Positions 10,643 through 18,465 of a DNA stretch of 64,000 nt are shown here, in pieces. The stretch comes from Rathayibacter oskolensis (GTDB taxonomy: Bacteria > Actinomycetota > Actinomycetes > Actinomycetales > Microbacteriaceae). The position numbers were made by a program, and so were the translations under genes. The notes under the pieces were generated by a model that was not told the origin of the DNA, did no database searches, and saw only the letters and a list, made by a program, of their open reading frames with translations. Numbering within the stretch: position 1 is the stretch's first letter; every line of letters begins with the position of its first letter. The DNA lies in contig NZ_FXBM01000002.1 in NCBI RefSeq assembly GCF_900177245.1, forward strand, positions 992,001-1,056,000, written 5' to 3'.

Positions 10643-11512
10643 TCAGGCGCTCATGCCCGTGAGAGCCGCGGAGGTCGCCCAGAGGCGATCGAGGCGCGCT
10701 GCGTCCGTCGTGTGCGCGGCGGTCTCCACCGGCGCTCGGTCGGCGAAGAACACGCCCGTCCTCCCAGCGAGCTCGGGCGCTGTCGCGACCCAGTAGGGCG
10801 TCTCCGCGCCGGTCTCCGCTTCGGTCTCATGCCCTGACGTCGCCCCGAGCATCGCCGCCACCTTGGCGTCGATTCCCGGGACGCCGCTCATGATGCCGGT
10901 CCGTCCGATGACTCCGGGGTGGACCCCGTTGACCGTGATGCCGGTCCCGGCGAGCCGGGCCGCGAGGGTGTAGGTGAGCATCACGTCCATGTTCTTGGAG
11001 TGGCCGTAGAGCGCGAAGGCCCTCAGATCGTCATCCGGGAACAGCAGGTCGGCGTCCGTGTACGACAGGTCGTCGACCTCGACCACGAGACCGGCCGAGC
11101 CTGCGGGTTCCGCGCCGACGATCACGAACCGGGAGGGGTGCGCAGGGAACGCTTCCGCGAGCCTGCGCAGCAGCACGTACACGGCCAGGTAGTTGACGAC
11201 GACCGTCAGCGGTATGCCGGCGGCGTCGCGCTCGTCCACGGGGGCGATGAGCGCGGCGTTGCTGACGACGACGTCGGGGGCGTCCTGCGCGGCCAGGCGG
11301 TCCGCCAGCTGGTGCACCTGCGCGAGGTCGGCGAGATCGGCCTGCTCGGTCTCGATCCGCGCCGACGGGGCGGCGGCACGCAAGGCGTCCGCGGTGCTCG
11401 CCAGGCGCTCGACGCTGCGGCCGACCAGGACGACGTCGTTGCCGTCGAGGACGAAGCGGCGCGCGAGTGCCGCCCCGATTCCGCTGGTCGCGCCGGTGAT
11501 GAGAGCCTTCAT
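10643..11512 (-). CDS. Short-chain dehydrogenase/reductase
   Basis: This 289-residue classical-type SDR has the NAD(P) motif TGATSGIGAALAR at the N-terminus and VSNAALIAPV in place of NNAG. A Ser/Tyr/Lys set includes ALYGHSKNMDV (YxxxSK form: Tyr with Lys five residues on rather than four). Substrate unknown. The ATG at 11512 has AAGGA 7 nt upstream; a longer frame from 11554 would start inside the operator. It diverges from a TetR gene whose operators cover its promoter, so it is probably that repressor's target. The minus-strand promoter is TTGACA, 16 nt, TAGGTT between the operators. Confidence 0.88.
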   Translation of the reverse strand: MKALITGATSGIGAALARRFVLDGNDVVLVGRSVERLASTADALRAAAPSARIETEQADLADLAQVHQLADRLAAQDAPDVVVSNAALIAPVDERDAAGIPLTVVVNYLAVYVLLRRLAEAFPAHPSRFVIVGAEPAGSAGLVVEVDDLSYTDADLLFPDDDLRAFALYGHSKNMDVMLTYTLAARLAGTGITVNGVHPGVIGRTGIMSGVPGIDAKVAAMLGATSGHETEAETGAETPYWVATAPELAGRTGVFFADRAPVETAAHTTDAARLDRLWATSAALTGMSA

Positions 11513-11538
11513 ATCGAGTTCCTTCGTTTCGGGGACTG

Positions 11539-11557
11539 AGGTTGACAATGACAACCT
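11539..11557. promoter_or_regulatory. TetR-type operator 1
   Basis: The 19-nt inverted repeat AGGTTGACAATGACAACCT has the same GGTTGAC-N-ATG-N-CAACC pattern as operator 2, whose centre is 37 nt away. It lies between the SDR start and the SDR -10 box, and contains a TTGACA that could be the -35 of the TetR gene. Confidence 0.8.
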
Positions 11558-11576
11558 CTTCAGAACCTAGCAGCTT

Positions 11577-11593
11577 GGTTGACGATGTCAACC
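11577..11593. promoter_or_regulatory. TetR-type operator 2
   Basis: A perfect palindrome, GGTTGACGATGTCAACC, has 7-nt arms around GAT. Its minus strand supplies the TTGACA -35 of the SDR promoter. It overlaps the TTG/ATG codons at 11579 and 11585, which argues that the TetR coding region really begins at 11612. Confidence 0.82.
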
Positions 11594-11611
11594 TCCACGA
11601 GAGCGGAACCC

Positions 11612-12181
11612 ATGAGCCCGATCGGTACGCGCCAGAAGCTGCTCGACGCAGCGGAGGATCTCCTCGACGACGGTGGACCCGCGGCGGTGACCCTGCGCGA
11701 AGTCGGGAGGCGGGGCGGTGTCTCGCACAACGCCCCCTACAAGCACTTCTCCAGCAAGGAGCGACTCCTGGCCGAGCTCGCGGCGCGGGAGATGACGCGC
11801 CTCCAGGAGAAGCTCGTCGAAGACCGTGCCGCCGGCCTCGACGCCGCCACCGCGGTGACCCGCTCTGTGCGGGAGCAGGTGACCCGTGCGGTGGCCCACC
11901 CGGAGCGGTACCGGCTCATCTACGGCCGCTGGGACTCCACCGACCTCGTCGACCGAGTGGCCGTGGAGTCGTCGGCGCTGTTCGCGCAGACGGTCGCGGA
12001 CGCGCAGGCCGCGGGGGCGATCGCCGCCGGAGATCCGGAGCGGATCGCCGCGCTCCTCCGGGCCGTCGTCCGAGGAGCCGCCGAACTGCAGAGTGCCGGT
12101 CATCTCGCCGCGGACGGCAAGGGCCGCGCGGACGCGATCGACCTCGTGGACGACCTGCTGTCGCTCCTCCGGCTGTCGTAG
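11612..12181 (+). CDS. TetR/AcrR family transcriptional regulator
   Basis: This 189-residue repressor has an N-terminal helix-turn-helix, GPAAVTLREVGRRGGVSHNAPYKHF (in two parts, residues about 23-47), typical of TetR with the NAPYKHF recognition turn. The C-terminal ligand domain resembles the WHG type. The ATG at 11612 (MSPIGTRQKLL) is preferred over in-frame TTG 11579 and ATG 11585, which fall in operator 2. It should bind the two operators just upstream, repressing itself and the divergent SDR gene; the inducer is unknown. It ends 6 nt from the convergent MarR gene. Confidence 0.9.
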   Translation: MSPIGTRQKLLDAAEDLLDDGGPAAVTLREVGRRGGVSHNAPYKHFSSKERLLAELAAREMTRLQEKLVEDRAAGLDAATAVTRSVREQVTRAVAHPERYRLIYGRWDSTDLVDRVAVESSALFAQTVADAQAAGAIAAGDPERIAALLRAVVRGAAELQSAGHLAADGKGRADAIDLVDDLLSLLRLS

Positions 12182-12187
12182 CGGCGC

Positions 12188-12679
12188 TCAGCCGAAGTCG
12201 AGCGAGAGCTTGCGGAGGAGCTGTGCCAGCCGCTCCTGCTGCGCGTGGGTGAGCGCGCCGAGCAGCTCCTGCTCCGCGTCCACGAGCCGGGTGATGGCCG
12301 CGTCGACCCGCGAGAGCCCCGAGGGCGTCATCTGCACGAGCACGCCGCGGCCGTCGTTGGGATCGTCGAGGCGCTCGACGAGATCGCGCTCGACCAGGCG
12401 GTCGATGCGGTTCGTCATGGTCCCGCTGGTGACCATCGTGGCCTGCAGCAGCTGCTTCGGGCTCATCCGGTAGGGGGCTCCCGCGCGGCGGAGGGCCGAG
12501 AGCACGTCGAACTCCCACGTCTCGAGCTCGGAGCGGCTGAAGGCGCTGCTGCGCGCGCGCTCGAGCTGCTTGGCGAGCCTCCGCATGCGCGAGAAGACCT
12601 GGAGCGGAGTGAAGTCGAGGTCCGGTCGTTCGCGCACCCAGGCGTCGACGATGCCGTCGACCTCGTCATTCGCGCTCAC
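12188..12679 (-). CDS. MarR family transcriptional regulator
   Basis: A 163-residue winged-helix protein with the MarR core: WEFDVLSALRRAG, then PKQLLQATMVTSGTMTNRIDRLVERDLVER (helix-turn-helix), then the wing DPNDGRGVLVQMTP. The GTG at 12679 gives VSANDEVDG, typical of the family; a longer frame to 12721 begins with low-complexity residues. It is divergent from an alpha/beta hydrolase, with an operator-like palindrome between them, so it probably represses or senses the hydrolase substrate. The ligand is unknown. Confidence 0.9.
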   Translation of the reverse strand: MSANDEVDGIVDAWVRERPDLDFTPLQVFSRMRRLAKQLERARSSAFSRSELETWEFDVLSALRRAGAPYRMSPKQLLQATMVTSGTMTNRIDRLVERDLVERLDDPNDGRGVLVQMTPSGLSRVDAAITRLVDAEQELLGALTHAQQERLAQLLRKLSLDFG

Positions 12680-12728
12680 CCGTCCATTGTGACGGGTGGG
12701 CGCCCTCCGAGCCGACGGCACCGGGTCG

Positions 12729-12764
12729 TTGACTTATCTGGCTATACGCCCTAGCTTGTAGCTA
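12729..12764 (+). promoter_or_regulatory. Promoter with MarR-type palindrome
   Basis: TTGACT (12729-12734), a 17-nt spacer and TAGCTT (12752-12757) form a good promoter for the hydrolase. The -10 is embedded in the palindrome TAGCTTGTAGCTA (12752-12764), with a further GGCTAT half-site just upstream. Binding by the divergent MarR protein here would block the promoter; this is inferred. Confidence 0.65.
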
Positions 12765-12792
12765 TCCGCATTAGCCCACACTGGAGGACACC

Positions 12793-13647
12793 ATGACCGA
12801 GTTCCTGACCCTTGACGAAGGCACCATCGCGTACGACCTGACCGGTGAGGGACCCCTCGTGGTGCTCGCCCACGGCATGGGCGACAGCCGCCACTCCTAC
12901 CGCTTCATCGTCCCGGCGCTCGTCGCCGCGGGCTACCGCGTGGCCAACGCCGACCTGCGCGGCCACGGCGAGTCGAGCACCGACTGGAAGGGCTGGAGCC
13001 GCACCGACATCGCCGGCGACCTGGTCGCGCTCGTCCGCCACCTCGGCGGCCCCGCGGTCATCGTCGGTCAGTCGATCAGCGGTGGCGCGGCGACCATCGC
13101 CGCCGCGACGGCGCCCGACGTCATCGTCGGTATCGCCGAGCTGGCCCCCTTCACCCGGAAGCAGACCATGGACTTCGGCGGCCTCCTCCGGATCAAGAAC
13201 CACCGGGCCGGCACGATCGAGCTGGCGAAGGTGATGATGACCGGGAGCCTCAAGGCGTGGCTGGCCTACCTCGAGCTGGCGATCCCCGCCAAGCCCGTCG
13301 ACTGGAGCACCGAGCGCGCGCGGATCGAGTCGTCCCTGAGCCGACCGGAGCGGATGAAGGCCCTGCAGTCGATGACGAAGACCACGCCCGCCGACGCCGG
13401 AGCACAGCTCGGCAACGTGAGATGCCCCGTGCTCATCGTCGAGGGCGGCGCCGACCCCGACTGGGCCGATCCCCGCGCCGAGGGCGAGCGCATCCTCGCC
13501 GACCTGCCCACCGGCCTCGGTGAGCTCGCCGTCATCGAGGGCGCCGGCCACTACCCGCACGCCGAGACGCCCGATGCGCTGCTCCGGCTCCTGCTCCCGT
13601 TCCTCGGCAGGACGCTCACCCCCGCCGCACCCTCGAGCAATGCCTAG
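12793..13647 (+). CDS. Alpha/beta hydrolase
   Basis: This 284-residue single-domain hydrolase has the oxyanion motif AHGMGDSRHSYR, the nucleophile elbow GQSISGGAA (Ser near residue 95), an acid in VEGGADPDWADP and the catalytic His in GAGHYPHAE. No signal peptide is seen, so it is cytoplasmic. GGAGG lies 5 nt before the ATG. The TAG stop overlaps the start of the following TetR gene, so these two form an operon divergent from MarR. The substrate is unknown. Confidence 0.92.
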   Translation: MTEFLTLDEGTIAYDLTGEGPLVVLAHGMGDSRHSYRFIVPALVAAGYRVANADLRGHGESSTDWKGWSRTDIAGDLVALVRHLGGPAVIVGQSISGGAATIAAATAPDVIVGIAELAPFTRKQTMDFGGLLRIKNHRAGTIELAKVMMTGSLKAWLAYLELAIPAKPVDWSTERARIESSLSRPERMKALQSMTKTTPADAGAQLGNVRCPVLIVEGGADPDWADPRAEGERILADLPTGLGELAVIEGAGHYPHAETPDALLRLLLPFLGRTLTPAAPSSNA

Positions 13648-14266
13648 GGCGGGGCTCGACGCCGCGATCGTCACGGAGGCCGCGGCGGCCCTGGCGGACG
13701 AGCGCGGTCTCAGCCGGCTCAGCATGAGCGCCGTCGCCGAGCGGCTCGGCGTGAGGACCCCCTCGCTCTACAAGCACGTCGACGGCCTCGCCGCCCTCGA
13801 GCACCGCATCGCCGTCGGCGCGGCGACCGACGTCGGCGACACGGTCCGCGACGCGACCCAGGGGCGGGCGGGCGGGGAGGCGCTCCTCGCGGCGGCGCAG
13901 GCCCTGCGCGGCTACGTCAGGCAGCACCCCGGGCGCTACGCGGCGACGACCGGCGTGCGCGCCTGGGGAGCCGACGACCCGCTGACTCCCGCGCTCGAGA
14001 GGTCGCTCGACTCCCTCGCCGCGGTGCTGCGCGGCTACCGCCTCGACGCCGAGGACGAGACCCACGCCCTGCGCCTGCTCCGTAGCGTCCTGCACGGCTT
14101 CGTCACACTCGAGGAGGAGAGCGGCTTCCAGCGGACGACCGATGTCGAGGACAGCTTCCTCTGGATGATCGACCTCGTCGATCAGGGCCTGCGCGGCAGG
14201 CGGGCAGCGGGCGCGCCGCAGCCGCCCGCCCCGGACGACCGCCCGCCCGCCTCCCGCGCCCGGTGA
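13640..14266 (+). CDS. TetR family regulator with WHG-type C-terminal domain
   Basis: This 208-residue regulator has the N-terminal helix-turn-helix LSMSAVAERLGVRTPSLYKHV (split over two helices, about residues 24-44). Its effector domain carries the ALRLLRSVLHGFVTLEEESGF pattern of the WHG/TetR_C_33 group. The ATG at 13640 overlaps the last codons of the hydrolase, implying coupled translation. It could give the operon a second layer of regulation; target and ligand are unknown. Confidence 0.88.
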   Translation: MPRAGLDAAIVTEAAAALADERGLSRLSMSAVAERLGVRTPSLYKHVDGLAALEHRIAVGAATDVGDTVRDATQGRAGGEALLAAAQALRGYVRQHPGRYAATTGVRAWGADDPLTPALERSLDSLAAVLRGYRLDAEDETHALRLLRSVLHGFVTLEEESGFQRTTDVEDSFLWMIDLVDQGLRGRRAAGAPQPPAPDDRPPASRAR

Positions 14267-14340
14267 TCGGTCGGTGCGGCGCCGGCGCGATGTCGCGAGG
14301 TTCGGGCGGATGGCAGGATGGACGGCGCGCATGCGCGCGG

Positions 14341-14412
14341 TCCGCCATGGTGTAACGGCAGCACGGCAGCCTTTGGAGCTGTCCGGTCCAGGTTCGAATC
14401 CTGGTGGCGGAG
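14341..14412 (+). tRNA. tRNA-Gln (anticodon TTG)
   Basis: A 72-nt cloverleaf: acceptor TCCGCCA pairs with TGGCGGA, the anticodon loop is CTTTGGA giving TTG, and the T-arm is CCAGG-TTCGAAT-CCTGG. The discriminator is G; no complete CCA is encoded. It lies just before glmU, and a frame running through it from upstream is not coding. Confidence 0.95.
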
Positions 14413-14455
14413 CAGGGTCCGCCCGAGCGGGCAGGCCACGGAGGAGAACGCACAC

Positions 14456-15928
14456 ATGGTCGACAGCACGCTCGCGGTCGTGATCCTGGCCGCAGGCCAG
14501 GGCACCCGGATGAAGTCCCGCACCCCGAAGGTCCTGCACCGGCTCGCGGGCCGGCCGCTGCTCGGCCACGTCCTCGACACCGCCGCCTCCCTCGACGCGG
14601 GCCACGTCGTGACCGTCGTGCGCCACGAGCGCGAGCGGGTCGCGGAGGCGGTCCTCGAGCACACCCCGGCCGCCCTCGTGGTCGATCAGGACGAGGTCCC
14701 GGGCACCGGCCGCGCCGTCGAGCTCGGTCTCGCCGCCCTGCCCGACGACTTCGACGGCACCGTCGTCGTGCTCAGCGCCGACGTCCCCCTCCTCGACGCG
14801 CCGACCCTCCGGCGCCTCGTCGACGAGCACCTCGCGGCCGCGAACGCGCTGACGATGCTCTCGTGCGTGCTCGAGGACCCGACCGGATTCGGCCGCATCG
14901 TGCGCGCGGACGACGGCGGATTCGCCTCCATCGTCGAGCAGAAGGACGCGAGCGACGCCGAGCTCGCGCTCACCGAGACGAACGCCGGCGTCTACGCCTT
15001 CGACGCCGTCGCCCTCCGCTCGGTGATCGGCGCGATCGGCACCGACAACGCCCAGCGCGAGAAGTACCTGACGGATGCGGCGGCCGCGCTCAAGGCCGCC
15101 GGCCGCGCCATCGAGGCGGTCCCCGTGCAGGACCGCTGGCTCGTCGCCGGCATCAACGACCGCGCCCAGCTCGCCGACGCGGCGCTCGAGCTCAACGCCC
15201 GCATCGTCCGGCGCTGGCAGCTCGCGGGCGTCACCGTCCAGGACCCGGCGACCACGTGGATCGACGTGGACGCGGTGCTCTCGCCCGACGTCGAGATCCT
15301 CCCCGGCACGCAGATCAAGGGACCGACCGTGATCGCCTCAGGTGCCGTGATCGGCCCCGACACCACCCTCGACTCCTGCGAGATCGGCGAGGACGCCGTC
15401 GTCAAGCGCTCGGACGCCACGCTCGCCGTCATCGGTGCTCGCGCGCAGGTCGGACCCTTCTCGTACCTCCGCCCCGGCACCGTCCTCGGAGAGCGCGGCA
15501 AGATCGGCACCTACGTCGAGACCAAGAACGCGACGATCGGAGCGGGCTCGAAGGTGCCGCACCTCTCCTACGTGGGCGACGCCACCATCGGCGAGGAGTC
15601 GAACATCGGCGCCGGCTCGATCTTCGCCAACTACGACGGAGTGAACAAGGCGGCCTCGGTCGTGGGATCGCACGTGCGAGCGGGGTCGCACAACGTCTTC
15701 GTCGCCCCCGTTAGAATCGGGGACGGAGCGTACACGGGCGCCGGCACGGTCATCCGCAAGGACATCCCCGCCGGAGCCCTCGGGATCACCGTCGCTCCGC
15801 AGCGCAACATGGCCGGGTGGGTGCAGACCCACCGCCAGGGAACCGCGTCGGCCACCGCCGCCGAGGCAGCCCTGACGTCGGATCCCTCGGGAGCCGACCA
15901 GGCGACCGGAGGAAGCGGAGCACAGTGA
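14456..15928 (+). CDS. glmU: Bifunctional UDP-GlcNAc pyrophosphorylase / glucosamine-1-phosphate acetyltransferase
   Basis: This 490-residue enzyme makes UDP-GlcNAc for peptidoglycan. The N-terminal nucleotidyltransferase carries LAAGQGTRMKS (about residues 11-21). The C-terminal half is a left-handed beta-helix with hexapeptide repeats and the acetyltransferase motif KVPHLSYVGDA and NYDG. The tail of about 25 residues is Ala/Thr-rich and poorly conserved. GGAGGAGAA precedes the ATG. The TGA overlaps the GTG start of prs, a conserved pair. Confidence 0.97.
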   Translation: MVDSTLAVVILAAGQGTRMKSRTPKVLHRLAGRPLLGHVLDTAASLDAGHVVTVVRHERERVAEAVLEHTPAALVVDQDEVPGTGRAVELGLAALPDDFDGTVVVLSADVPLLDAPTLRRLVDEHLAAANALTMLSCVLEDPTGFGRIVRADDGGFASIVEQKDASDAELALTETNAGVYAFDAVALRSVIGAIGTDNAQREKYLTDAAAALKAAGRAIEAVPVQDRWLVAGINDRAQLADAALELNARIVRRWQLAGVTVQDPATTWIDVDAVLSPDVEILPGTQIKGPTVIASGAVIGPDTTLDSCEIGEDAVVKRSDATLAVIGARAQVGPFSYLRPGTVLGERGKIGTYVETKNATIGAGSKVPHLSYVGDATIGEESNIGAGSIFANYDGVNKAASVVGSHVRAGSHNVFVAPVRIGDGAYTGAGTVIRKDIPAGALGITVAPQRNMAGWVQTHRQGTASATAAEAALTSDPSGADQATGGSGAQ

Positions 15929-16902
15929 CGGGCATCACCGCCAGCAACAAGAAGAGCCTGGTCCTCGTCTCGGGGAGGGCGCATCCGGCACTGGCGGAGG
16001 CGGTCGCCGCCGAACTCGGCACCGAGCTCGTCAACACCGAGGGGCGCACCTTCGCCAACGGCGAGCTGTACGTCCGCTACGGCGACAGCGTCCGCGGAGG
16101 CGACGTCTTCGTCATGCAGTCGCACACGTCGCCGATCAACGAGTGGCTCATGGAGCAGCTGATCATGGTCGACGCGCTCAAGCGCGCCTCGGCCAAGCGC
16201 ATCACCGTCGTCGCGCCGTTCTACCCCTACGCCCGCCAGGACAAGAAGGGCCGCGGACGCGAGCCGATCTCGGCCCGTCTCGTCGCCGACCTGTTCAAGG
16301 CGGCCGGAGCCGACCGCATCATGTCGGTCGACCTGCACGCCGCGCAGATCCAGGGCTTCTTCGACGGACCCGTCGACCACCTCTTCGCCATGCCGGTCCT
16401 CCTCGAGCACTTCCGCGAGAAGCTCGACCCCAAGACCCTCACCATCGTCTCGCCCGACATGGGCCGCGTCCGCGTCGCCGACATCTGGAGCGACAAGCTC
16501 GGCGTGCCGCTCGCGATCATCCACAAGCGCCGCGACCCCAAGGTCGCGAACCAGGTCTCGGTCCACGAGATCGTCGGAGAGGTCGCCGGCCGCGTCTGCC
16601 TCCTCGTCGACGACCTCATCGACACCGGCCGCACCATCGCCAAGGCCGCCGAAGCGCTCAAGAAGAACGGCGCGATCGGAGTCGTCGTCGCCGCCACGCA
16701 CGCGGTCTTCTCCGACCCCGCCTGCGAACTCCTCAGCTCCGAGTTCATCGACTCGGTCGTCGTCACCGACACCCTCCCCCTCCCCGAGGAGAAGCGCTGG
16801 GACCGCCTCACCATCCTCCCGATCGCACCGCTGCTCGCGCGGGCGATCCACGAGGTGTTCGATGACGGATCCGTCACCTCCATGTTCGACGGCGACGCCT
16901 GA
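15925..16902 (+). CDS. prs: Ribose-phosphate diphosphokinase
   Basis: This 325-residue PRPP synthetase supplies purine, pyrimidine, His and Trp synthesis. It shows FANGELYVRYGDSVRGGDVF, FYPYARQDKKGRGREP (ATP site), VDLHAAQIQGFF and the PRPP loop CLLVDDLIDTGRT near residue 232. The GTG at 15925 overlaps the glmU stop (GTGA). Its own TGA lies inside the left arm of the repeat element that follows, so mRNA structure begins right at the stop. Confidence 0.97.
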   Translation: MTGITASNKKSLVLVSGRAHPALAEAVAAELGTELVNTEGRTFANGELYVRYGDSVRGGDVFVMQSHTSPINEWLMEQLIMVDALKRASAKRITVVAPFYPYARQDKKGRGREPISARLVADLFKAAGADRIMSVDLHAAQIQGFFDGPVDHLFAMPVLLEHFREKLDPKTLTIVSPDMGRVRVADIWSDKLGVPLAIIHKRRDPKVANQVSVHEIVGEVAGRVCLLVDDLIDTGRTIAKAAEALKKNGAIGVVVAATHAVFSDPACELLSSEFIDSVVVTDTLPLPEEKRWDRLTILPIAPLLARAIHEVFDDGSVTSMFDGDA

Positions 16903-17004
16903 GCGCGCCTCGGCACGGCCATCCGCGGCGTTGTCGTCGGTCGCGATACCGCCGGTATCGCTCCCTCCTCCGCCTTGCGGCTGACGCCCCCGAGACGCGC
17001 TCAG
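16899..17004. repeat. Stop-codon-linked structured repeat, copy 1
   Basis: Left arm CTGAGCGCGCCTCGG (16899-16913, containing the prs stop) pairs with CCGAGACGCGCTCAG (16990-17004), one mismatch in 15. The core matches the copies at 22965 and 62113: CATC/ATCC-GCGGCGTTGTCGTCGG, then an inner hairpin GCGATACC-GCC-GGTATCGC, then CCCTCCTCCGCCTTGC. It may terminate or stabilise prs mRNA. Confidence 0.88.
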
Positions 17005-17335
17005 GAACTCGAGAAGCGCGCGGCTGACTTCCTCAGCGCGCTGAAGCGGTGCCTGCTGGTCGAGTAGCCGGCGGCGGCGAAGTGAGACCCGGCGTCGCTC
17101 GGAGGGTGGACCTCAATACACCCTCTGCGTGGGGCTGCTCGGTCACCCCGTAGTTGTGGCGGCGTGCGGTGGAGCCGTCACCTGCCGCGGCAACGAGTCG
17201 GTAGCGCGGCAGTCGTGCGCGTGCCTCCGCGTGCTGGGTCGAGGAGGCGCCGGAGGCGGCGTGAGGAGAACGCTCCAGCGGGAATCGCGCGCCGCGGCGG
17301 CGGCCGCGGGCGGCGGGCGGACCTAGGGTGGGCGA
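17005..17335. other. Intergenic stretch without a recognisable gene
   Basis: A degraded TCTCGATA-family palindrome (GGTCGAGTAGCC onward, near 17058-17088) is followed by about 230 nt where open frames are short, arginine-rich and without a family motif. A TAGGGT box at 17324-17329 precedes the next gene. Nothing else is supported. Confidence 0.55.
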
Positions 17336-18451
17336 GTGGCCCTACGACCGAATGAGACCCGGAGTGGGGGTCTGCTGCGCCTGCCGGGAGAGCCGGGATG
17401 GGCGATCGCGCTCGCGGGGGTGTTCGTCGTGTGGTCGCCCGCGGCGCTGGAGGCGGGCTGGTGGCTCCTGCTCGGGCTCGCGGTCGCCGCGGTGATGGCG
17501 GCGCTCGGCGTGCTCGCCGACGCGCGCGGCGAGGTGCACGACGGGCCGACGGCCGAGTGGCTCGGGGTCGCCGGCCGGTCGCTCGGTGCCTCCGCGATCG
17601 CGCTGACGGCCGCCGACTCGGTGGTCGACGCGAGCGCGCGGCCGGTCGCCGTCCTCCTCCTGGTGCTGATCACCCTCTTCGTCCTGCGCGGAGGCGTGCT
17701 CCGGCCGCGCTTCGCGGCCCTCCTCGGCGGTCTCGTCGTGCTCCTCCTCCTGGCCGCGGCGGTGATCGTCCTCCTCTCCCCGCCCGTCACCCCTGCATCG
17801 GAGGTGATCATCGGGGGACCCGAGGGGACCGCGACCGCGGCCGCGTTCCTCCTGTTCCTGTTCGCCCCGACGGTCTCGGGCGACACGCCGACGGTGGCCC
17901 GCGGCATCCTCGGCGTCGTCGTCACCGCGGTCACCGCCGCCCTGGTCGGCGCCGGTCTGCTGCTCCTGATCGGCCCGGGGGCGCTCGCGGAGGCGACCAC
18001 TCCGCTCCGCGCGGCCGTGGCGGGCACCGCCGCGGGTCCCCTCGTCGCGATCGCCGCGGTCCTCGCCGGCGTCCTCGCGCTCGTCGCGCTCATCCGGCGC
18101 GACGCCTCAGCCCTGGTGCGTCTCGCCGACGCGGGCGAGATCCCGCACCCGATCGCCCGGCGCGACCGCCGGACGGGGGTCCCCGCGGCGGGTCAGCTCG
18201 TCGTGTGCCTGGTGTCGGTGCTCGCCGTGGTGATCCTCGACGCCGACGCGCTGCTCGCCTTCGCGGTCGGGGCCGCCCTGGTCGCGCTGATCGTGCGCCG
18301 CCTCGACGGGGGAGGGGCCGCCGCCCGCTGGCCGGCGATCGTCACGTCCACCGGCGCGCTGCTGCTCCTGCTGGCACTGCCGGCGGCGACGGCCGCGGCG
18401 GTCGCGATCCTCCTGGCGGGTCTCCTGATCGTCCGGGCCTTCCGGCGCTGA
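17336..18451 (+). CDS. APC-superfamily-like polytopic membrane protein
   Basis: This 371-residue very hydrophobic protein has about 11 predicted membrane segments. The loop ALVRLADAGEIPHPIARRDRRTGVPAAGQL (in parts, near residue 265) resembles the conserved cytoplasmic loop of amino-acid/polyamine permeases, where a residue run like this precedes the VPVRA segment. It is shorter than a usual permease (about 450-500) and lacks the N-terminal GSGIF-type motif, so it may be a divergent or reduced member. The GTG start is 6 nt after TAGGGT. The substrate is unknown. It converges on the ROK gene. Confidence 0.7.
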   Translation: MALRPNETRSGGLLRLPGEPGWAIALAGVFVVWSPAALEAGWWLLLGLAVAAVMAALGVLADARGEVHDGPTAEWLGVAGRSLGASAIALTAADSVVDASARPVAVLLLVLITLFVLRGGVLRPRFAALLGGLVVLLLLAAAVIVLLSPPVTPASEVIIGGPEGTATAAAFLLFLFAPTVSGDTPTVARGILGVVVTAVTAALVGAGLLLLIGPGALAEATTPLRAAVAGTAAGPLVAIAAVLAGVLALVALIRRDASALVRLADAGEIPHPIARRDRRTGVPAAGQLVVCLVSVLAVVILDADALLAFAVGAALVALIVRRLDGGGAAARWPAIVTSTGALLLLLALPAATAAAVAILLAGLLIVRAFRR

Positions 18452-18465
18452 GCGCCGGGCGGTCT

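Noticed and set aside
14318-14455. Upstream extension of glmU through the tRNA-Gln gene
   Set aside because: It would translate a tRNA; the ATG at 14456 has a strong ribosome site and the normal family N-terminus.
17129-17355. Two short plus-strand frames of about 63-65 codons
   Set aside because: Arg/Gly-rich, overlapping each other in different frames, no ribosome site and no motif.
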